The notes: generated by a model from the letters alone, not told the origin. 64,000 bases of DNA from Diabrotica undecimpunctata (GCF_040954645.1 NC_092807.1:51344991-51408990), one strand, 5' to 3'; shown: positions 32,760 to 44,815, numbered from the stretch's first letter. Made by a program: numbers and translations.

Positions 32760-34360
32760 TTAAAACGTTTTAGACATTTGTGTGAAAAGATGACATCTAA
32801 ATTAAGGCTATGGATCGCTCCTTATTCGGAACTTTCTCTAGAAGGAGATGGAGCATTGTAAACCATGCGGCAAATCGGTAAGTTTTATTTTTTCTCTTTT
32901 TTTCTCGTCCCACAACATAACTAAATTCTAAAGCGGTTTTAGAATTCTAATTATTTTTTTTTAATTCTCAGATTTCAAGTAGAAAAAAGTACTTAATTGA
33001 CCAGCATTGTGGAACCCCACTTCATAAACGTAATTTGGAAAAATTAAATTCCTCTAAGTTAGCCCAAATGTCTCTGCGGGATAGTTTAAGCAGTTCAAAA
33101 AAAAGGAGGAAGACGCATTTAAATTTGATTTATGCCAGATGATGATTGCATCCAACATTCCTCTATATAAAGTTAATACCCTAGTTTTAAATGCTTTTTC
33201 GAAAAATATCTTAATAAATCCTTACCGGACGAGAGTACATTGAGAAAACATACTGTGGAAAAATGTTATGTGGAATGTATTTCAAAAATTAAGCGGGAGT
33301 TAGAGGGCAATTTTTTGTATATTATCGTGGATGAAACGACAGATGTATGCGGCAGGTATATAGCTAATTTAATGATTGGAATTTTGAACGAAAACTTTGC
33401 GAGAAAACCTTATTTAGTTGCCGTTAAAGAATTGGAAAAAACAAACAATTTAACAATAAGTCGATTTATACAAGATAGTTTAACAAACCTCTTTTTACCC
33501 AATGCTATACCAGTGAATAAAATAGTTTTAATGCTTTCAGATGCTGCGGCATATATGTTAAAAGCTGCTGTTAATTTAAAGATTTTTTATCCTAATTTAA
33601 TTCATTGCACTTGTGTAGCCCACGGGGTAAATAGAATTGCTGAAGAAATAAGAAATCTGTTTCCGTTGGTAAATAATTTTATAAATTTTATGAAAAAAGT
33701 TTTTGTAAAGGCTCCGTTGAGGGTGCAAATATATAAAGAAAGACTTCCCGGTGTCCCTTTGCCACCTAAACCAGTAATTACAAGGTGGGGAACCAGGCTC
33801 GAAGCAGTTTTTTTTTACTTTGAACACTGCAATGAAATAGAATTAGTTATGTCAGAATTTGATGATGATATTTCCGAAGCCATTCGAGAAACAAAAAAAA
33901 TGTTAAAAAATCCCAAATTGAAACAGGAACTCGCTTATATCAATGACAATTATAAATTAATAGTTACCACAATTACCTTATTAGAAAAACAAGAGATAAA
34001 TTTATGTGAGTCAGTAAAATTAATAGATAATTTAAAGACGAAAATTAAATCGGCACCTGGAAGTAACGGTCAATTAATTTAAAAAAAAAATGAAATATGT
34101 TTTCGACAAGAATGAAGGTTTTTCGTTTTTATCTAATGTTGCTTAAGTTTTGAATGGGACATTTTCCGAGGAATTTCAAATTATGCCAGATTTATTATCC
34201 GCTCTGAAATATGCTCCAATTACATTTGTCGATGTCAAACGTTCGTTTTCAATGTACAAATTAATTTTAAGTGATCGAAGACATAGTTTTAAGACCGAAA
34301 ATATTGAAAAACATTTAGTTGTTTCTATTAATGATAAAATTTTAAATGGTTACAATGTTT
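32760..34360 (+). pseudogene. hAT transposase (CGGBP1-like BED-finger type), degenerate
   Basis: A first exon from 32791 (MTSKLRLWIAPYSELSL) leads to a BED-type finger CKPCGKS, a GTAAGT intron (about 32880-32971), then QHCGTPLHKRN. After a frameshift come CQMMIASNIPLYKVNT and then the long open part 33240-34082 with VDETTDVCGRYIANLMIG (first Asp), LSDAAAYMLKA (second Asp), HCTCVAHGVNRI and VITRWGTRLEAV. The dimerisation end SFSMYKLILSDRRHSF lies in another frame at 34150-34362. Four or so frameshifts mean no active enzyme. The finger and domain wording resemble the hAT lineage that gave rise to CGGBP1. Confidence 0.85.
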
Positions 34361-34604
34361 AATTATTAATTTACAGTTATTTAGTTACTAGATTATTTAT
34401 ACTAATGTTATGATTATGATGTGTAAATATACCTGCCTTAAGTTAATATTACGTCAATTCACTTTGTACAATAAATAATAAGTTATATTCCTTTATTGCC
34501 TATATTTTGCCTAAATGTTAATATTCCTGCCTTTTTTAATAAAAATCTTTGCCTATATAGGCGCCTTTTTCTTCAATTTTTGTTGCCTATAAATCCGAGC
34601 TTTA

Positions 34605-34985
34605 GTTATAACCATCTGCTTGTTACGCAAAAATACTCTTAGTGCTTCAGAAAAGTAAACTCATGAGTAATCATTGAACACTATTCACACAGACATCATC
34701 TATGTAAAATGGGCAAAATAGACATCGCAACATGTAAATTCTGCGAAAATGCAGAGGAAACGGTTGAATATATTATCTGCAACGGTGGGATAATTACTTG
34801 CTACTACGCTTTATGGAAAATCTATTACATAGATATAGATCACACACAAAAGATCTTTGGCGTCATAGTCGGGAAAGGTTTACGAGGACAATCGACCACT
34901 TTGAAATCTATAATCGACAATCTACTTTTTGAAATAGCTAAGAACATATGCAAGCTTTTTCGTAGTAGCTATTTCTAAGCTCTCT
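34605..34985 (+). pseudogene. LINE ORF2 relic, C-terminal end (right half)
   Basis: It continues the relic cut at 29978. The sequence resumes with HLLVTQKYS, then KMGKIDIATCKFCENAEETV (the CxxC...ET...H/I zinc-finger-like end of I/R1-type LINEs), and ends DNLLFEIAKNICKL at about 34950. Together with 29560-29970 it is the LINE in which the hAT landed. Confidence 0.65.
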
Positions 34986-35095
34986 ATAGCCACCCTCACG
35001 ACGAGCAGAATATCATTTGTTTTCATATAATAACTTTTACGCCACACACTTTTTTAAAAACCTTATGTAATAAGTAACAAGCGAAATATACTCAC

Positions 35096-35245
35096 CTCTC
35101 CTTTTTACCATAATGCCTTCCGCCCTCCATTGAATGTCTATGGGCTGGCTGGTTACGCGGGCGAAAACTATCAGGAGCTTGATAAAACGGAGTTTCGTTT
35201 CTATTATTATTTCCGATACTATCTCCTATCAGAGTTTTTTTACAC
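35096..35245 (-). CDS. Host gene, exon 5 of those visible (SR/G-rich, duplicated exon)
   Basis: On the minus strand TTTTTAG precedes base 35245 and GTGAGT-like GTGAGTA follows 35096. The 150 bp exon enters with one base and leaves with two. It encodes CKKTLIGDSIGNNNRN and then YQAPDSFRPRNQPAHRHSME and GGRHYGKKE. The second half aligns with the exon at 21193-21312, supporting exon duplication. Probably an unstructured region. Confidence 0.75.
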
Positions 35246-36884
35246 CTAAAAATTTAACAAAAGAGTCATGTCAATGATTTGTAACATTGTATTGTATCTT
35301 CAAAGTGTCTACAATGGATGCAACATTGTAACAATGCAATGCAACAATGCTTAACCTAAGGAAGCAGTGGCGTTCCAAACAATACTTAAGATTTACAATG
35401 GGTCAAATTGTTGAAGATATATACAAAATGGACAGAATGTATTAAAAATAATTTTAGACCATATTTGGAATGGAACATTTTTGTATATTTGAAACAGTAC
35501 ATATTATATTATTACTCATTGATAAAGATTGTAACGTTATAAACGTCACATCTCTGTTAATTTATATTTAAATAATTATTTCATTTTAATTTCTTTATTA
35601 ATTTATTAATTTCTTTATCTTCAGTTTAATTTTTACTATTTTTTATTTACAAAATAGTTGGCGCCCTCTGTTTTTTCTTTTCTTCCTCTGTCTTTATTTT
35701 CTCTCTCTTTCTGTCCCGTAGAATAAATATTCGCCCTCTCACTTTTTGTCCGGCAGACTATTCTGTTCCATGTTGACAGACAAGCTAGTTTCATGATATC
35801 TATAGCAACATCCTATGACATCTGTGCTAACTTCATTTAGTCTCCCACTTTCCACTTTCTGTCAAAACAACTTTTCTGTGGTGGGATTATTTTTTGCCTC
35901 TTTGAAATTTATAAAAGAAGGCAAAAATTATTATAAGACTCATTTTTATGGTCTACAAATTCTCTTGGGGCAAGTACTTTCATTGTGATATTTATTCTAT
36001 AATTCTGACCGCATTTCCAATATTTGTAACCTTACTTTCTTTCGAAAGCACATTTTTTCTGATATATGCATCAGGACTCTTTAACAGAATTTAACTAAGT
36101 ACTAGCAATCATATTTCATTTTATCCTTGCCATACGCTATTTGTTTAAGTGTAATTTTGTAAGATGGCTAGGAAGTAAACTTTTCTTTTTGATGTATTTC
36201 TAATGCAAGTTGTATCCTATATTTTAGTTTATTGGCTTTATTGGCATATCAAAACTTTATTGGGCATATCAAAACTTTATTGGCTTTATTGTCATATCAA
36301 CAACTCAATTGGGTCATTTGGATTTATTAACCAGATCGAATTGATTGGCATATTCAATTTTAACACCACAACTTAGTCAGGACATACAGCCACGTGTGAC
36401 TGCAGCTCTCCAGAAGCCACAACTTTTAATTCAAGGACCTAACAGCTAGAACACATAAGCAGCCCATTGAAGCAATAAGTAGCACTTATTAACTGTTAAG
36501 CTTTGGCAGGGTTAATTATTGTTTTTTATTCTTTTAAATAAATATGTTTGGTTAAAATTTGTCTTATTTGCTATCAACTGAGAACTCAGGTTCAATCCCT
36601 AGTTTAAGACAAGACGAACTCACCCTTGAGATACTGAGTTAGACAAGGTATAGACGATAAGCTCCCAGGGTTGATTGAAGTATTATTTTTACAATAGTAC
36701 TTCAATTCTCTTTGGTAGTCTTATCGTTACGAGATTGTTTTAACTTTAAAACCGTTATTCTTTATAGTATTATTACTAAAATAACTTAAATATTGCTATG
36801 TTCATTTTCATAACCAGATCCACTGCCGTCGTCGCAGCAATCATTTAAATTAATCCTTAACTCTTTAGTAATTACAACTTTTCC
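35246..36884. other. Intron sequence; short tandem repeats near 36230-36300
   Basis: No gene. A pyrimidine-rich run (TTTTCTTTTCTTCCTC and similar) lies at 35665-35720. TTTATTGG and CATATCAAAACTTTATTGG are repeated several times at 36225-36300. GTTGGCGCCCTCTG at 35656 resembles an LTR primer site but no LTR is visible. Confidence 0.4.
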
Positions 36885-36975
36885 ATCTGATCATTCAGGA
36901 GAAGATCCAAGGTAAACGTGGTCCTGGTAGAAGAACATCATGGCTGAAAAATCTAAGACAAGGAAAATAGACTAC
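36885..36975 (+). pseudogene. LINE C-terminal scrap
   Basis: A plus frame reads IQEKIQGKRGPGRRTSWLKN, the GKRGxGRRxxSWLKNLR box found near the C terminus of many insect LINEs. Only about 30 codons survive. Confidence 0.55.
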
Positions 36976-37354
36976 CGTAAAATTGAGTGTAGTTGACCGT
37001 TGGGGTGAATTTGAGTCAAAAGTTTGAAAATGTTTCTAACATGCGTAATTTTTTTGGTTATTAATATTAGTAAAGTTTATGATAATTCTGTTCGTTGTAT
37101 GTTGTGAATATTTTATGTAAAAATTAAGAGTTCTTTTCTTTTATATTTAATTATAAGAAATTATTATAATTTGGTTATTAATTTATAAGAAAATGAATAT
37201 TCATAAAAATACCAGTTACTAATTTTGAATGTTTTTATGTTTCGTTAGAATCTTCAGATTTGTCAACTTATGCACTTTTCGCTTGAATTTGGGGTGAAGT
37301 TGACCGCCGAGAAGAAATACGTCGTAGAACAAAAACAACAGACGCTATAAAAAA

Positions 37355-37605
37355 AAATCGCGTCGCTGAAATGGAATTAGGCAGGACAAGTCGCCAGACT
37401 ATAAGACAACCGATAGACAAAACGTATTGTCGAGTGGAGACCAAGATAAGAAGCACTACGGAGCAGAGGACGCCCATTAACTAGATGGACTGACGACCTG
37501 AAGCATGTTAGCAATAACTGGATGCAAGCCACACAAGACAGAGACAGATGGAAATAGCCGAGGAAGACCTATGTTCAGCAGTGGACGTTCCAGCAGCGAA
37601 ACAAG
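37355..37605 (+). pseudogene. RTE-like LINE 3' fragment, second copy
   Basis: In shifting frames it reads MELGRTSRQ, VEWRPR, RSRGRPLTRWTDDLKH and NNWMQATQDRDRWK, matching the C terminus of the RTE-like copy at 6790-7020. It ends at about 37605, just before a piggyBac-type MITE. Confidence 0.7.
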
Positions 37606-37631
37606 ACGTTCATTTCCCATTAAGTATTCCA

Positions 37632-38589
37632 TTAACCCTCCTTCCCACGGGTGGGGTCTATCAGTACAACTATAAATGAAATTGCTTAATTTTTTAAATT
37701 TTTTTTTGTATTTTTTTCCTAGACTTGGTGTACCTTTTAATAGCACTGAATAGTACATTTTAGCATAATTTGATGAAATTGTATGAATCCCTTCAATCGC
37801 TACCTGCAAAAGTATCCTGACAGACCCCACCCGTGGGTGGGCGTTTCTTGTTTTGTACTATGGCTTGGTTAATATTGCAGCTATAAATGCATTTATTATA
37901 TACTGAGATCCAATAATACGAATGCAGAATTTCGGTTTGCTCGTCGATTGTTTCTTTAGGAATTGCGTTAGTCCAGAAAAATATGAAAATACGAGCCCTA
38001 AATATGCGTATATAGAGAACATCACAGTTACTTGCTGCACAATTTTCTGAAATTGAGCAAATGACGAGGGATGACCCAGCCCCACGAAAACAGGGATGTA
38101 TAAGTATTATATAAAAAGAAAAACTAGGTATTTTTGCCAATTGTATAAAAACTGGTTATGTATGGAACATACAAAAGCATTTTGTGCTGATCATGTAGAA
38201 AGAAAATTTACATAATTTAACCCCCTCTATTTTCTGTTTCTAATTTTAATTTTGAATGTATCCTTTTTACTTGTATTACTGTAAGTATATAGAATAATAA
38301 TATTGTCTTCTTTTATATTTTTCTTTTGTATTTTGCCGTTCATGATTTTTTAATAAACTCTTGTAAAAAAATAATGGTGTTAGTTATTTCACAGTAAACT
38401 ATAAAAATATATATTGATAGACATATTATATGTACATTTAGGTAGTACAACGTTACATCAGTAAGTTTCCTTAAAAATATTTAAAAAAAAATTTTTTTAA
38501 TAAGGAGAATATTGTTTTAAATTTGGTCCTGATAGACCCCACCCGTGTATTTGTGTCACAAGAAAGTCACCCGTGGAATGGAGGGTTAA
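37632..38589. mobile_element. piggyBac-type MITE with TTAA target sites
   Basis: TTAA at 37632 and 38586 flank inverted ends CCCTCCTTCCCACGGGTG and the complement of CCCTCCATTCCACGGGTG. Extra subterminal copies of GACCCCACCCGTG-type sequence occur at about 37650 (inverted), 37828 and 38530. The 950 bp inside have no gene. TTAA targets and CCC-starting ends are the hallmark of piggyBac elements, so this is a non-autonomous derivative. Confidence 0.85.
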
Positions 38590-39118
38590 GTACTTCTAAT
38601 TTTCTACCTTTTCGACTGATTTGTAAAATTCTTGTTGCACCAATTGTTTTGCAATTCCATGCAAATGACGATTAACAAACGTCATTTTATTTTTTTTATA
38701 ACAACTTGAAGAGAAAGTAATGTGAGAAAATATGATGAATTTGTAAGGAAAATAGTTAAAATAACAATTTTATTTTCACATACAAACAGTTATATATATA
38801 CTTCTTTGTATTTACGTCAGTAAAACGATGGCTATCTTCACATATATTTATTTGTAGGGAAAGTCGGGTAGATCGATATTTCGTCCGTCGCAAATTCAAA
38901 CAGATAATATTTGTATTTTATGAAATACGAGCAACCGAGTGAAATGTAATGTGTAATGTGTAGGTATATTATAGTCAAAAAGCAGAAAATCTGATTTTAG
39001 AAAAACAAACAAAACGTTATATATCTTTGTTTTTTAAATGGTTAAAAGTGAAACGTAAAAAAAATATTACTCCACCACCCCGTCGGAAAAAATAATAGGT
39101 GATACAACGGCATCTTCT

Positions 39119-39290
39119 ATAGGGCTTTTCAACGCTTCTCATTTGTTTCAGGCACTTGTTATATGTCATACAATTTTAATATATCTACGTCATACGTCTT
39201 TGGTATGTATAGTGTATGGCGTAGATATATTAAAATTTTACGACATATGACAAGTGCCTGAAACATATGAGAAGCGTTGAGAAGCCCTAT
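39119..39290. repeat. 172 bp fold-back (MITE-like palindrome)
   Basis: TAGGGCTTTTCAACGCTTCT at the left is mirrored by AGAAGCGTTGAGAAGCCCTA at the right. The arms continue inward for about 75 bases to a loop near GTCTTTG. It lies in the 3' non-coding part of Sailor copy c. Confidence 0.85.
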
Positions 39291-40024
39291 TAGCGTTTAA
39301 CGATGACGTACATAGACGAAACTGTGGAAAAGTATTTTACATTTAAGAAAATATTGTTTTAAACAAAGTTAGCAGTTTATAATGAAAAACTGAGTTGTTT
39401 TAACTGAAATAATCATCATATTAGCGTACCTTGTCTAAAATATTTCTCCTGCATACGAGCTCTCATCATCGTCACTATCCACCAGATTAATAATAAGTTG
39501 TCCACTGTTTGAAAATAATTGTCCTAGTCTTCTGTACTCATTTTATACTTTCACTGCATGGTTTACTGCTTTTTTCCAGTCGGGACTTGTCAATATCTGA
39601 TCGTTCGTATCGAATTAAATCGACCACTTTCGCGTCAAATTTTGGAAAAGTATTTTTTTCCGAATCCGTTTTTTTACTTGTCCCCAAATAACTTCAAAGG
39701 ATTGAATATGCAAAAATAAGGTGGTAACCTCAAAACAGTATGGCCATGTTGTATTGCAATAGTGTCCAGTATATATAGTTTCTATACTTATATAAGTTTT
39801 AGTACGAAGCACTTCAAGTAACTGTTTCTTATTATAGTTGTCTTCAAAATACAAATCATTATCTGAGAGGAAATCTTTAGCATTTTTTTTGAGAAGCCTT
39901 GAGTGGTAGCTAGCATTGTCCATAACTGTCACACTGCCCGTTATATTGGGAAATAGTGTACCACTCTTCGAATATAGTAGAATTCATATTCTGATGATAA
40001 TCTAGACTACATTTTTCTATTTTT

Positions 40025-40850
40025 GAAGTTATACTCCTATACGCGCGTTCAAGGTTGGAAATTTGTACGGGAGTGAATCGGCAAAATCATTACATGTGTA
40101 AGATATAGGTAAGAGAGAGACAGAAGATATTTTCTCTCTCTCTCTCTCTCTCTCGAGAATAAAAATGTTCCTTTTGTAAATATATTGTATATTTATTATT
40201 ACTATTATTTTTCCATTCTGTTCAGATTTGTCTTGAGCCTCGTTAGGCATGTTAAATTATAAATTAAAACTTATAAACGTAAATATCTCAAAAAAGTTCA
40301 AATGTGTACTTATATACACAACAAACAACAATTAAATTTTGTATCTGTCAATGTCAGATAAATTAACAGTTGTATCACGAAACAATATTTTTATTTTATT
40401 AATATTATTATCATGGTAAATTAAACATATGCGTAAGTAAGTTATGTATATTGTCATTTTTAAATACTTATGAATATTAGATTTTAATTTGTATTGTATT
40501 ATTATATTGAATTATGTTGCAGTGTATTGTATTGTATTTTTATATTAACAACAAAATAAACAATGAATTTTACTGCAGAGTATGTGTAAAAAAATTTTTT
40601 TGCATTCAACTCCTTTCATACATATATGAAAATAAAAATATACATTTTCATCAAAATATTGATTCAATCCTTCATTTACTATACTCCTATTACAGGTCAA
40701 ATGTTTATATACAGCAAACGATGCACCATATACCCAATTCTGTTTCTCTTTCTGCTTTCTCTTACCTATAACATTACATATGTAATGATTGTGCAGATTG
40801 ACTCCCATATAAATTTGTAACGGCGAATGCGTGTATAGAAGTATAACTTC
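40025..40850. mobile_element. MITE with about 100 bp inverted repeats, inside Sailor copy c
   Basis: GAAGTTATACTCCTATACGC at the left and its near complement at the right (GAAGTTATACTTCTATACAC when inverted) open arms of about 100 bases. These include ATCATTACAT and TATAGGTAAGAGA blocks. A (CT)n run sits at 40133-40155. There is no gene inside. The transposase remnant of Sailor copy c reads on either side of it, so the MITE inserted later. I could not settle its target duplication. Confidence 0.8.
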
Positions 40851-42232
40851 TACCGCCACACCCGTTTTTTTTTTCGCAAAGCATTAACCCATTTGGCACC
40901 CAACCATTTGCAGATCCACAGTGCACAATAATCATCCGAGAACCTTTATTCGGAGGTACGCCTTTCAACTGGCACCTAAGTGAACCACCAGTCCATCCCT
41001 TGCTAGCGGTATCATGCGTGTCATACCATGTCTCGTCTAAATAATATATAGTCCGCTGTTGGTCTCGATATTCTTGTATTTTTTTTTAAATAATCTTAAC
41101 TACAGTGTACTAATATTAGCCACCCGTTTATCAACTATTTTTTATTTGAACCCAAGTTTTTTCAGCCGTCTACGTAAAGTGGTTTTAGGGCAGCTTCTTC
41201 CCATCGCAACAAGCTTGGTGTATATAATATCAATTGTTGGTATCACATTTTTTTTTATTCCTCGTAAACCAACATTTAGCAGTCACGATATTAATTTGTT
41301 TAGGTTTTCCAGCATCCGATCTTGTTTTTCTCTTTTTAACACCTTTTCACGATGTCGCGCATGGTAGAATAAGGAATTCCTGTTAGAAAGGCCGCTTTTT
41401 TTATAATACTGCCTTTACAACTATTTTCAGGATCATTTTGAAGATTTTTGTAAACGTTCATACAAATTCTCTTAGATTGTTCATTCGAAACAATTCTTTT
41501 CTTTGGAAGTCTTAAACACTTTTCTTCAGTTACAGTTTCAGTGTCATTGTTTTTTGTATCACTTACAGTTAAAAGATTGTTGACTACTACACTTTCTCTA
41601 CTATTACTTGGGTTCTCTTGCACCCATGCACGAAAAACTAGGTGATTTTTCCCATGGTCTAAACATTTTCTTTGTACACGAATATACAGTTTCAAAAAAA
41701 AAACAAACAACAAAAAAATACTACAATTATTATAACTACTCACAACAAAATTTCAACACAACTCAAAATTAAGGCAATGCACAATTAATACACATCTATC
41801 TATAAATAAGCTAGTTGCAAAGATACAACTAAACTAAAAATTTGCCTAAACTAAAAAAAAGTCCAGTCCCTTAGATAAGGCACATGCCGGTATTTTTACA
41901 ACCGGATTACTCATCGTAAATCAATTAGTTTAAAACTTGAAAATTGATACTTGGGCATTAGTACAGTTTAAATTGTTAGACGATTATATTTAGACGAAAT
42001 ATTAAGCACTATAATTGAAACTTTTTTCTACTTTTAAGGACAAAAAAGCAAGTTCATTAGCGGAACGTAATTCAAAATTATTCTGCACATTGTATTTGAA
42101 GCATTATTTGGTTAAAACATCTTATTTTTGTGGGTAAAAAATATATTAAATACATATATCAATTTGTCTGGACTAAAGGCGGTAAAAGATGGTCTGAAAG
42201 TTATATTTTTGTTTGAATTTGCCGTCGGACGA

Positions 42233-42569
42233 TAGATACATGGTGTCTATCTAACTTTACTCTATTAATTTGTACATTATGGTATGGAGCATTGTCAGTG
42301 ACATTGGACCGGCCAGGCACACGCCCGTTGTTTTAAGTTGTATGAACCTCTATAAGAAGAACCTATATATGTTTCTGGCAGTCGATTTTATGGACTTAAT
42401 TAGTTATTAACAAATTAAGTTCAAAAAATCAACAAAAAAGGAAGCATTTGTAACAAATTTAAGAGTAATAAACTACATATAAAAGACTTCAAAATGACGT
42501 TTTTTAAATGTTTCTGTCCTCATGTTGCTTAGAATATTGCAAAATAAGTCATAAATTTCGGTTTTTTAT
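42233..42569. other. Non-coding stretch
   Basis: A+T-rich flank between Sailor copy c and the Penelope-like remnant. Confidence 0.35.
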
Positions 42570-42811
42570 AAATGTTAATAACGTTTTTAAAGATGAAGCG
42601 TTGCCAACCACGTTTGGGAAGCGAAGAACATCGGATACTGGTTGATGACACGCAGATGCTGGATAAAACATCACAGTACTACCCACGGTTATATCGGGAA
42701 GCGGTGGAAATATATAAGCATCCAAATATTTTAATCGGATAGAAGGAGTAAAAATTAACAAAACATGGATACCAATATTAAAATCCACAAACACCCTTCC
42801 CGTAAATCACG

Positions 42812-42841
<30 letters not shown>
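42570..42841 (+). pseudogene. Penelope-like retroelement 3' end with A-run
   Basis: A plus frame reads TSQYYPRLYREAVEIYKHPN, then the frame decays. Penelope-like elements end their GIY-YIG endonuclease with a YWxRxYREAIEIxKHxxNxNR segment of this type. A run of 30 A follows at 42812-42841. The rest of the reverse transcriptase and endonuclease is absent. Confidence 0.7.
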
Positions 42842-42842
<1 letters not shown>

Positions 42843-43070
42843 CACGCCCCCTCACGCCGAAACCAGTGGAGAAGAGGGGAGTAGAAACTATAAATACGGC
42901 CTCCGTGGTACAACGCACGTCAGCTTACCAGCGAAGCAGTAACATCTCCAGAAGATGCCAACCCCTAGAGTTGGCGGAACGTCGAGAACTAATCTCAGAA
43001 GACAACGGCCTAACAGCCCGAACAAACAGTTTAACAAGTTAGACGAGGGCCGTGAAAGTATAACGCATTT
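42842..43070 (+). repeat. Penelope-like pLTR segment
   Basis: Directly after the A-run come a GC-richer block, a TATA-like motif (ACTATAAATACGGCC at about 42888) and the hammerhead-like block at 42945. This is the order in Penelope pLTRs, which often stand in tandem with a truncated copy. The small ORF at 42955-43143 is probably fortuitous. Confidence 0.55.
42945..42987 (+). ncRNA. Degenerate hammerhead-like motif in Penelope pLTR
   Basis: The layout is TCTC (helix I), CAGAAGA plus T (core, U4 changed to A), GCCAAC...GTTGGC (six-pair helix II with a 7-base loop), GGAAC (GAAAC altered), GTC triplet and GAGA (helix I). Helix I and II pair perfectly, but two core bases are altered, so it should be weak or dead. 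The same plan is seen at 24363 and 29403. Confidence 0.45.
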
Positions 43071-43144
43071 TATCAGTTTAAAAGTTATTTTATTTGTTTA
43101 TCCCAAATTAAATTTTTTTGCAACAATAATGAAAATACAGTAAT

Positions 43145-44744
43145 TTTACGGATAGCTTATGAAAGAAAAATATTTATTCTATCAATATTATTAAAAAAGT
43201 ATAATGAAAAACGGTTTTAAATATTGCAAAATCTTTTACAAAAACATGTTGAGTTTTTGCCTATAAACAATTAGAATAACTTTTTAACCGTTGCCTACAC
43301 GAAAATTGTTTTTTATATTTGGAAAGCTTGCATTTTTTTACAAATTAAAAAAAAAAACCAAAAGTTGTCTCAGGATAATTTGGTTGACAGCAGCATTGTT
43401 TATAACAATTCAGCTATCTAATTAGTGCCATTTGAAAGAACATACTTTAAAATTTTATGTGTGACAAATTTCTGAGCGTTAAAGGAGAAAGGATCTGTTA
43501 ACTATATCTCTGATTCCTTTATATGGATTTTGACGTTTCTTTTTTTAATCTGTATGTACTTTTTGCGTACATTATGAAATAAATAAATGGTTCAATATTT
43601 TCACTTCGAAATCAATTTTTTTTAAGTAAAACGTAAATAAGTTATAATAATATGTAAGTAATAAACTAAAAAATCCGAAAAAAGCCAATTTTAGCGTTTT
43701 TCGAGGCAATTTTTTTAATAGTTTGTATATCAAACTAAAAAAAAAACAAAAAATATGAGATGAAAACTTAACTCAAGTCGTTTAAAAATGCGCAACTCCA
43801 TTTTGATTTTAGATAACAAAAGACAGTTTAAAATAGCCATACCTAAACAAATTGATATACCGTTGGGTCTCGAAAATATATAGATGAATGTCTAAACTTC
43901 AACGTTCGAAACGCGTTGTTTATTTCTTACCCACAAGCTGAATTTCATTTTACTTCAAAGAATATAATTCTGCAATATTAGAGTAAAAAGTTTACCATGG
44001 GGACCTGCTTATTATAAACGAAAGAATAAATTGGTTTTAAATAACAAACAAATTTTTTATTTGTTGAACAATTGTTATAAATAAACAGCCTCCCGTGGTA
44101 AACTTTTTACTATAATACTGATACTTAACTGATTTTGATCTGTAACTTATCAGCAAATCTAACGCCAACATTTTAAAATAGAAGTTGACCCGTGTCTATT
44201 ACTAACAAGAAATTTAAAAAAATGTTGGAAGTTTTAATAATATATCTTAAAATTGAAGCCTCAAAGAATTATTGCAATTTACAAAATACCTGTAGAGTCA
44301 CTGTTTGGGCAAGTACGAGTTGTTTAAATAATCGCTCTCCAAAATAAACAAATTGAATAACATATCATTTTTTACATATTTAAAGATTTTAGATATACAT
44401 ATAAGATGTTTAAGGGAAATCAATAATTTTTTCACAGATTTTCACATTAGATTGGTCTACCCTAGCCAAGAAAAAATAGCTTAAAAATCTTATACAACTA
44501 TTTAAAAGTTCTTAAAAGTCTTTTAGTTTTTTTAAGCAATCTTAAAGAGTGAAAAATATTTTTTGCCTATAAAACGTTTCTTCTACATTTTAGAGAAAAA
44601 TGGTTCAAATAAAAGTTGTAGATCATAAAAAGTTGTTTAATATTGAGAATTTATTAATATCCACAAGGAAACTAAGTTCCTGAAGCTGGCTGTATACTAT
44701 GTATCACAAAAAATGTGTTAAAATCCTTTATAAAAGGTATATCA

Positions 44745-44815
<71 letters not shown>

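Larger units (their letters stand above)
29971..34612. mobile_element. hAT transposon with 8 bp target duplication, carrying a nested DD82E element
   Basis: The element runs 29979-34604. Its ends are inverted: TAAAGCTCGGATTATAGGCA on the left, and the complement of TAAAGCTCGGATTTATAGGC on the right. GTTATAAC stands directly outside both ends (29971-29978 and 34605-34612) as the 8 bp duplication expected for hAT. A degenerate hAT transposase lies in the right part. Without the nested insert it would be about 2.2 kb. It was inserted in a LINE ORF2 relic. Confidence 0.9.
38879..42232 (-). mobile_element. Sailor-like (DD82E) transposon copy c, degenerate, with a MITE inside
   Basis: The inverted ends TTTCGTCCGTCGCAAATTCA and TCGTCCGACGGCAAATTCA face each other beside TA dinucleotides. 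On the minus strand the transposase remnant runs from about 41743 to 39430: TGIPYSTMRDIVKR (helix-turn-helix), GSRMIIVHCGSANGWVP, VTVMDNASYHSRLL (second Asp), HTVLRLPPYF, and after a frameshift FEVIWGQVKKRI (Glu region), then an acidic tail. Many stops and frameshifts. Its ends differ in sequence from those of the intact copy, so it is a separate subfamily. Confidence 0.75.

Noticed and set aside
35656..35670. GTTGGCGCCCTCTG, resembling an LTR primer-binding site
   Set aside because: No LTR, gag or pol on either side.
36225..36300. Possible CRISPR-like spacing of TTTATTGG repeats
   Set aside because: Short irregular tandem repeats in an insect intron; units vary in length and there are no spacers.
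42955..43143. 62-codon frame MPTPRVGG...
   Set aside because: It overlaps the Penelope pLTR hairpin block and ends in A+T-rich sequence; probably fortuitous.
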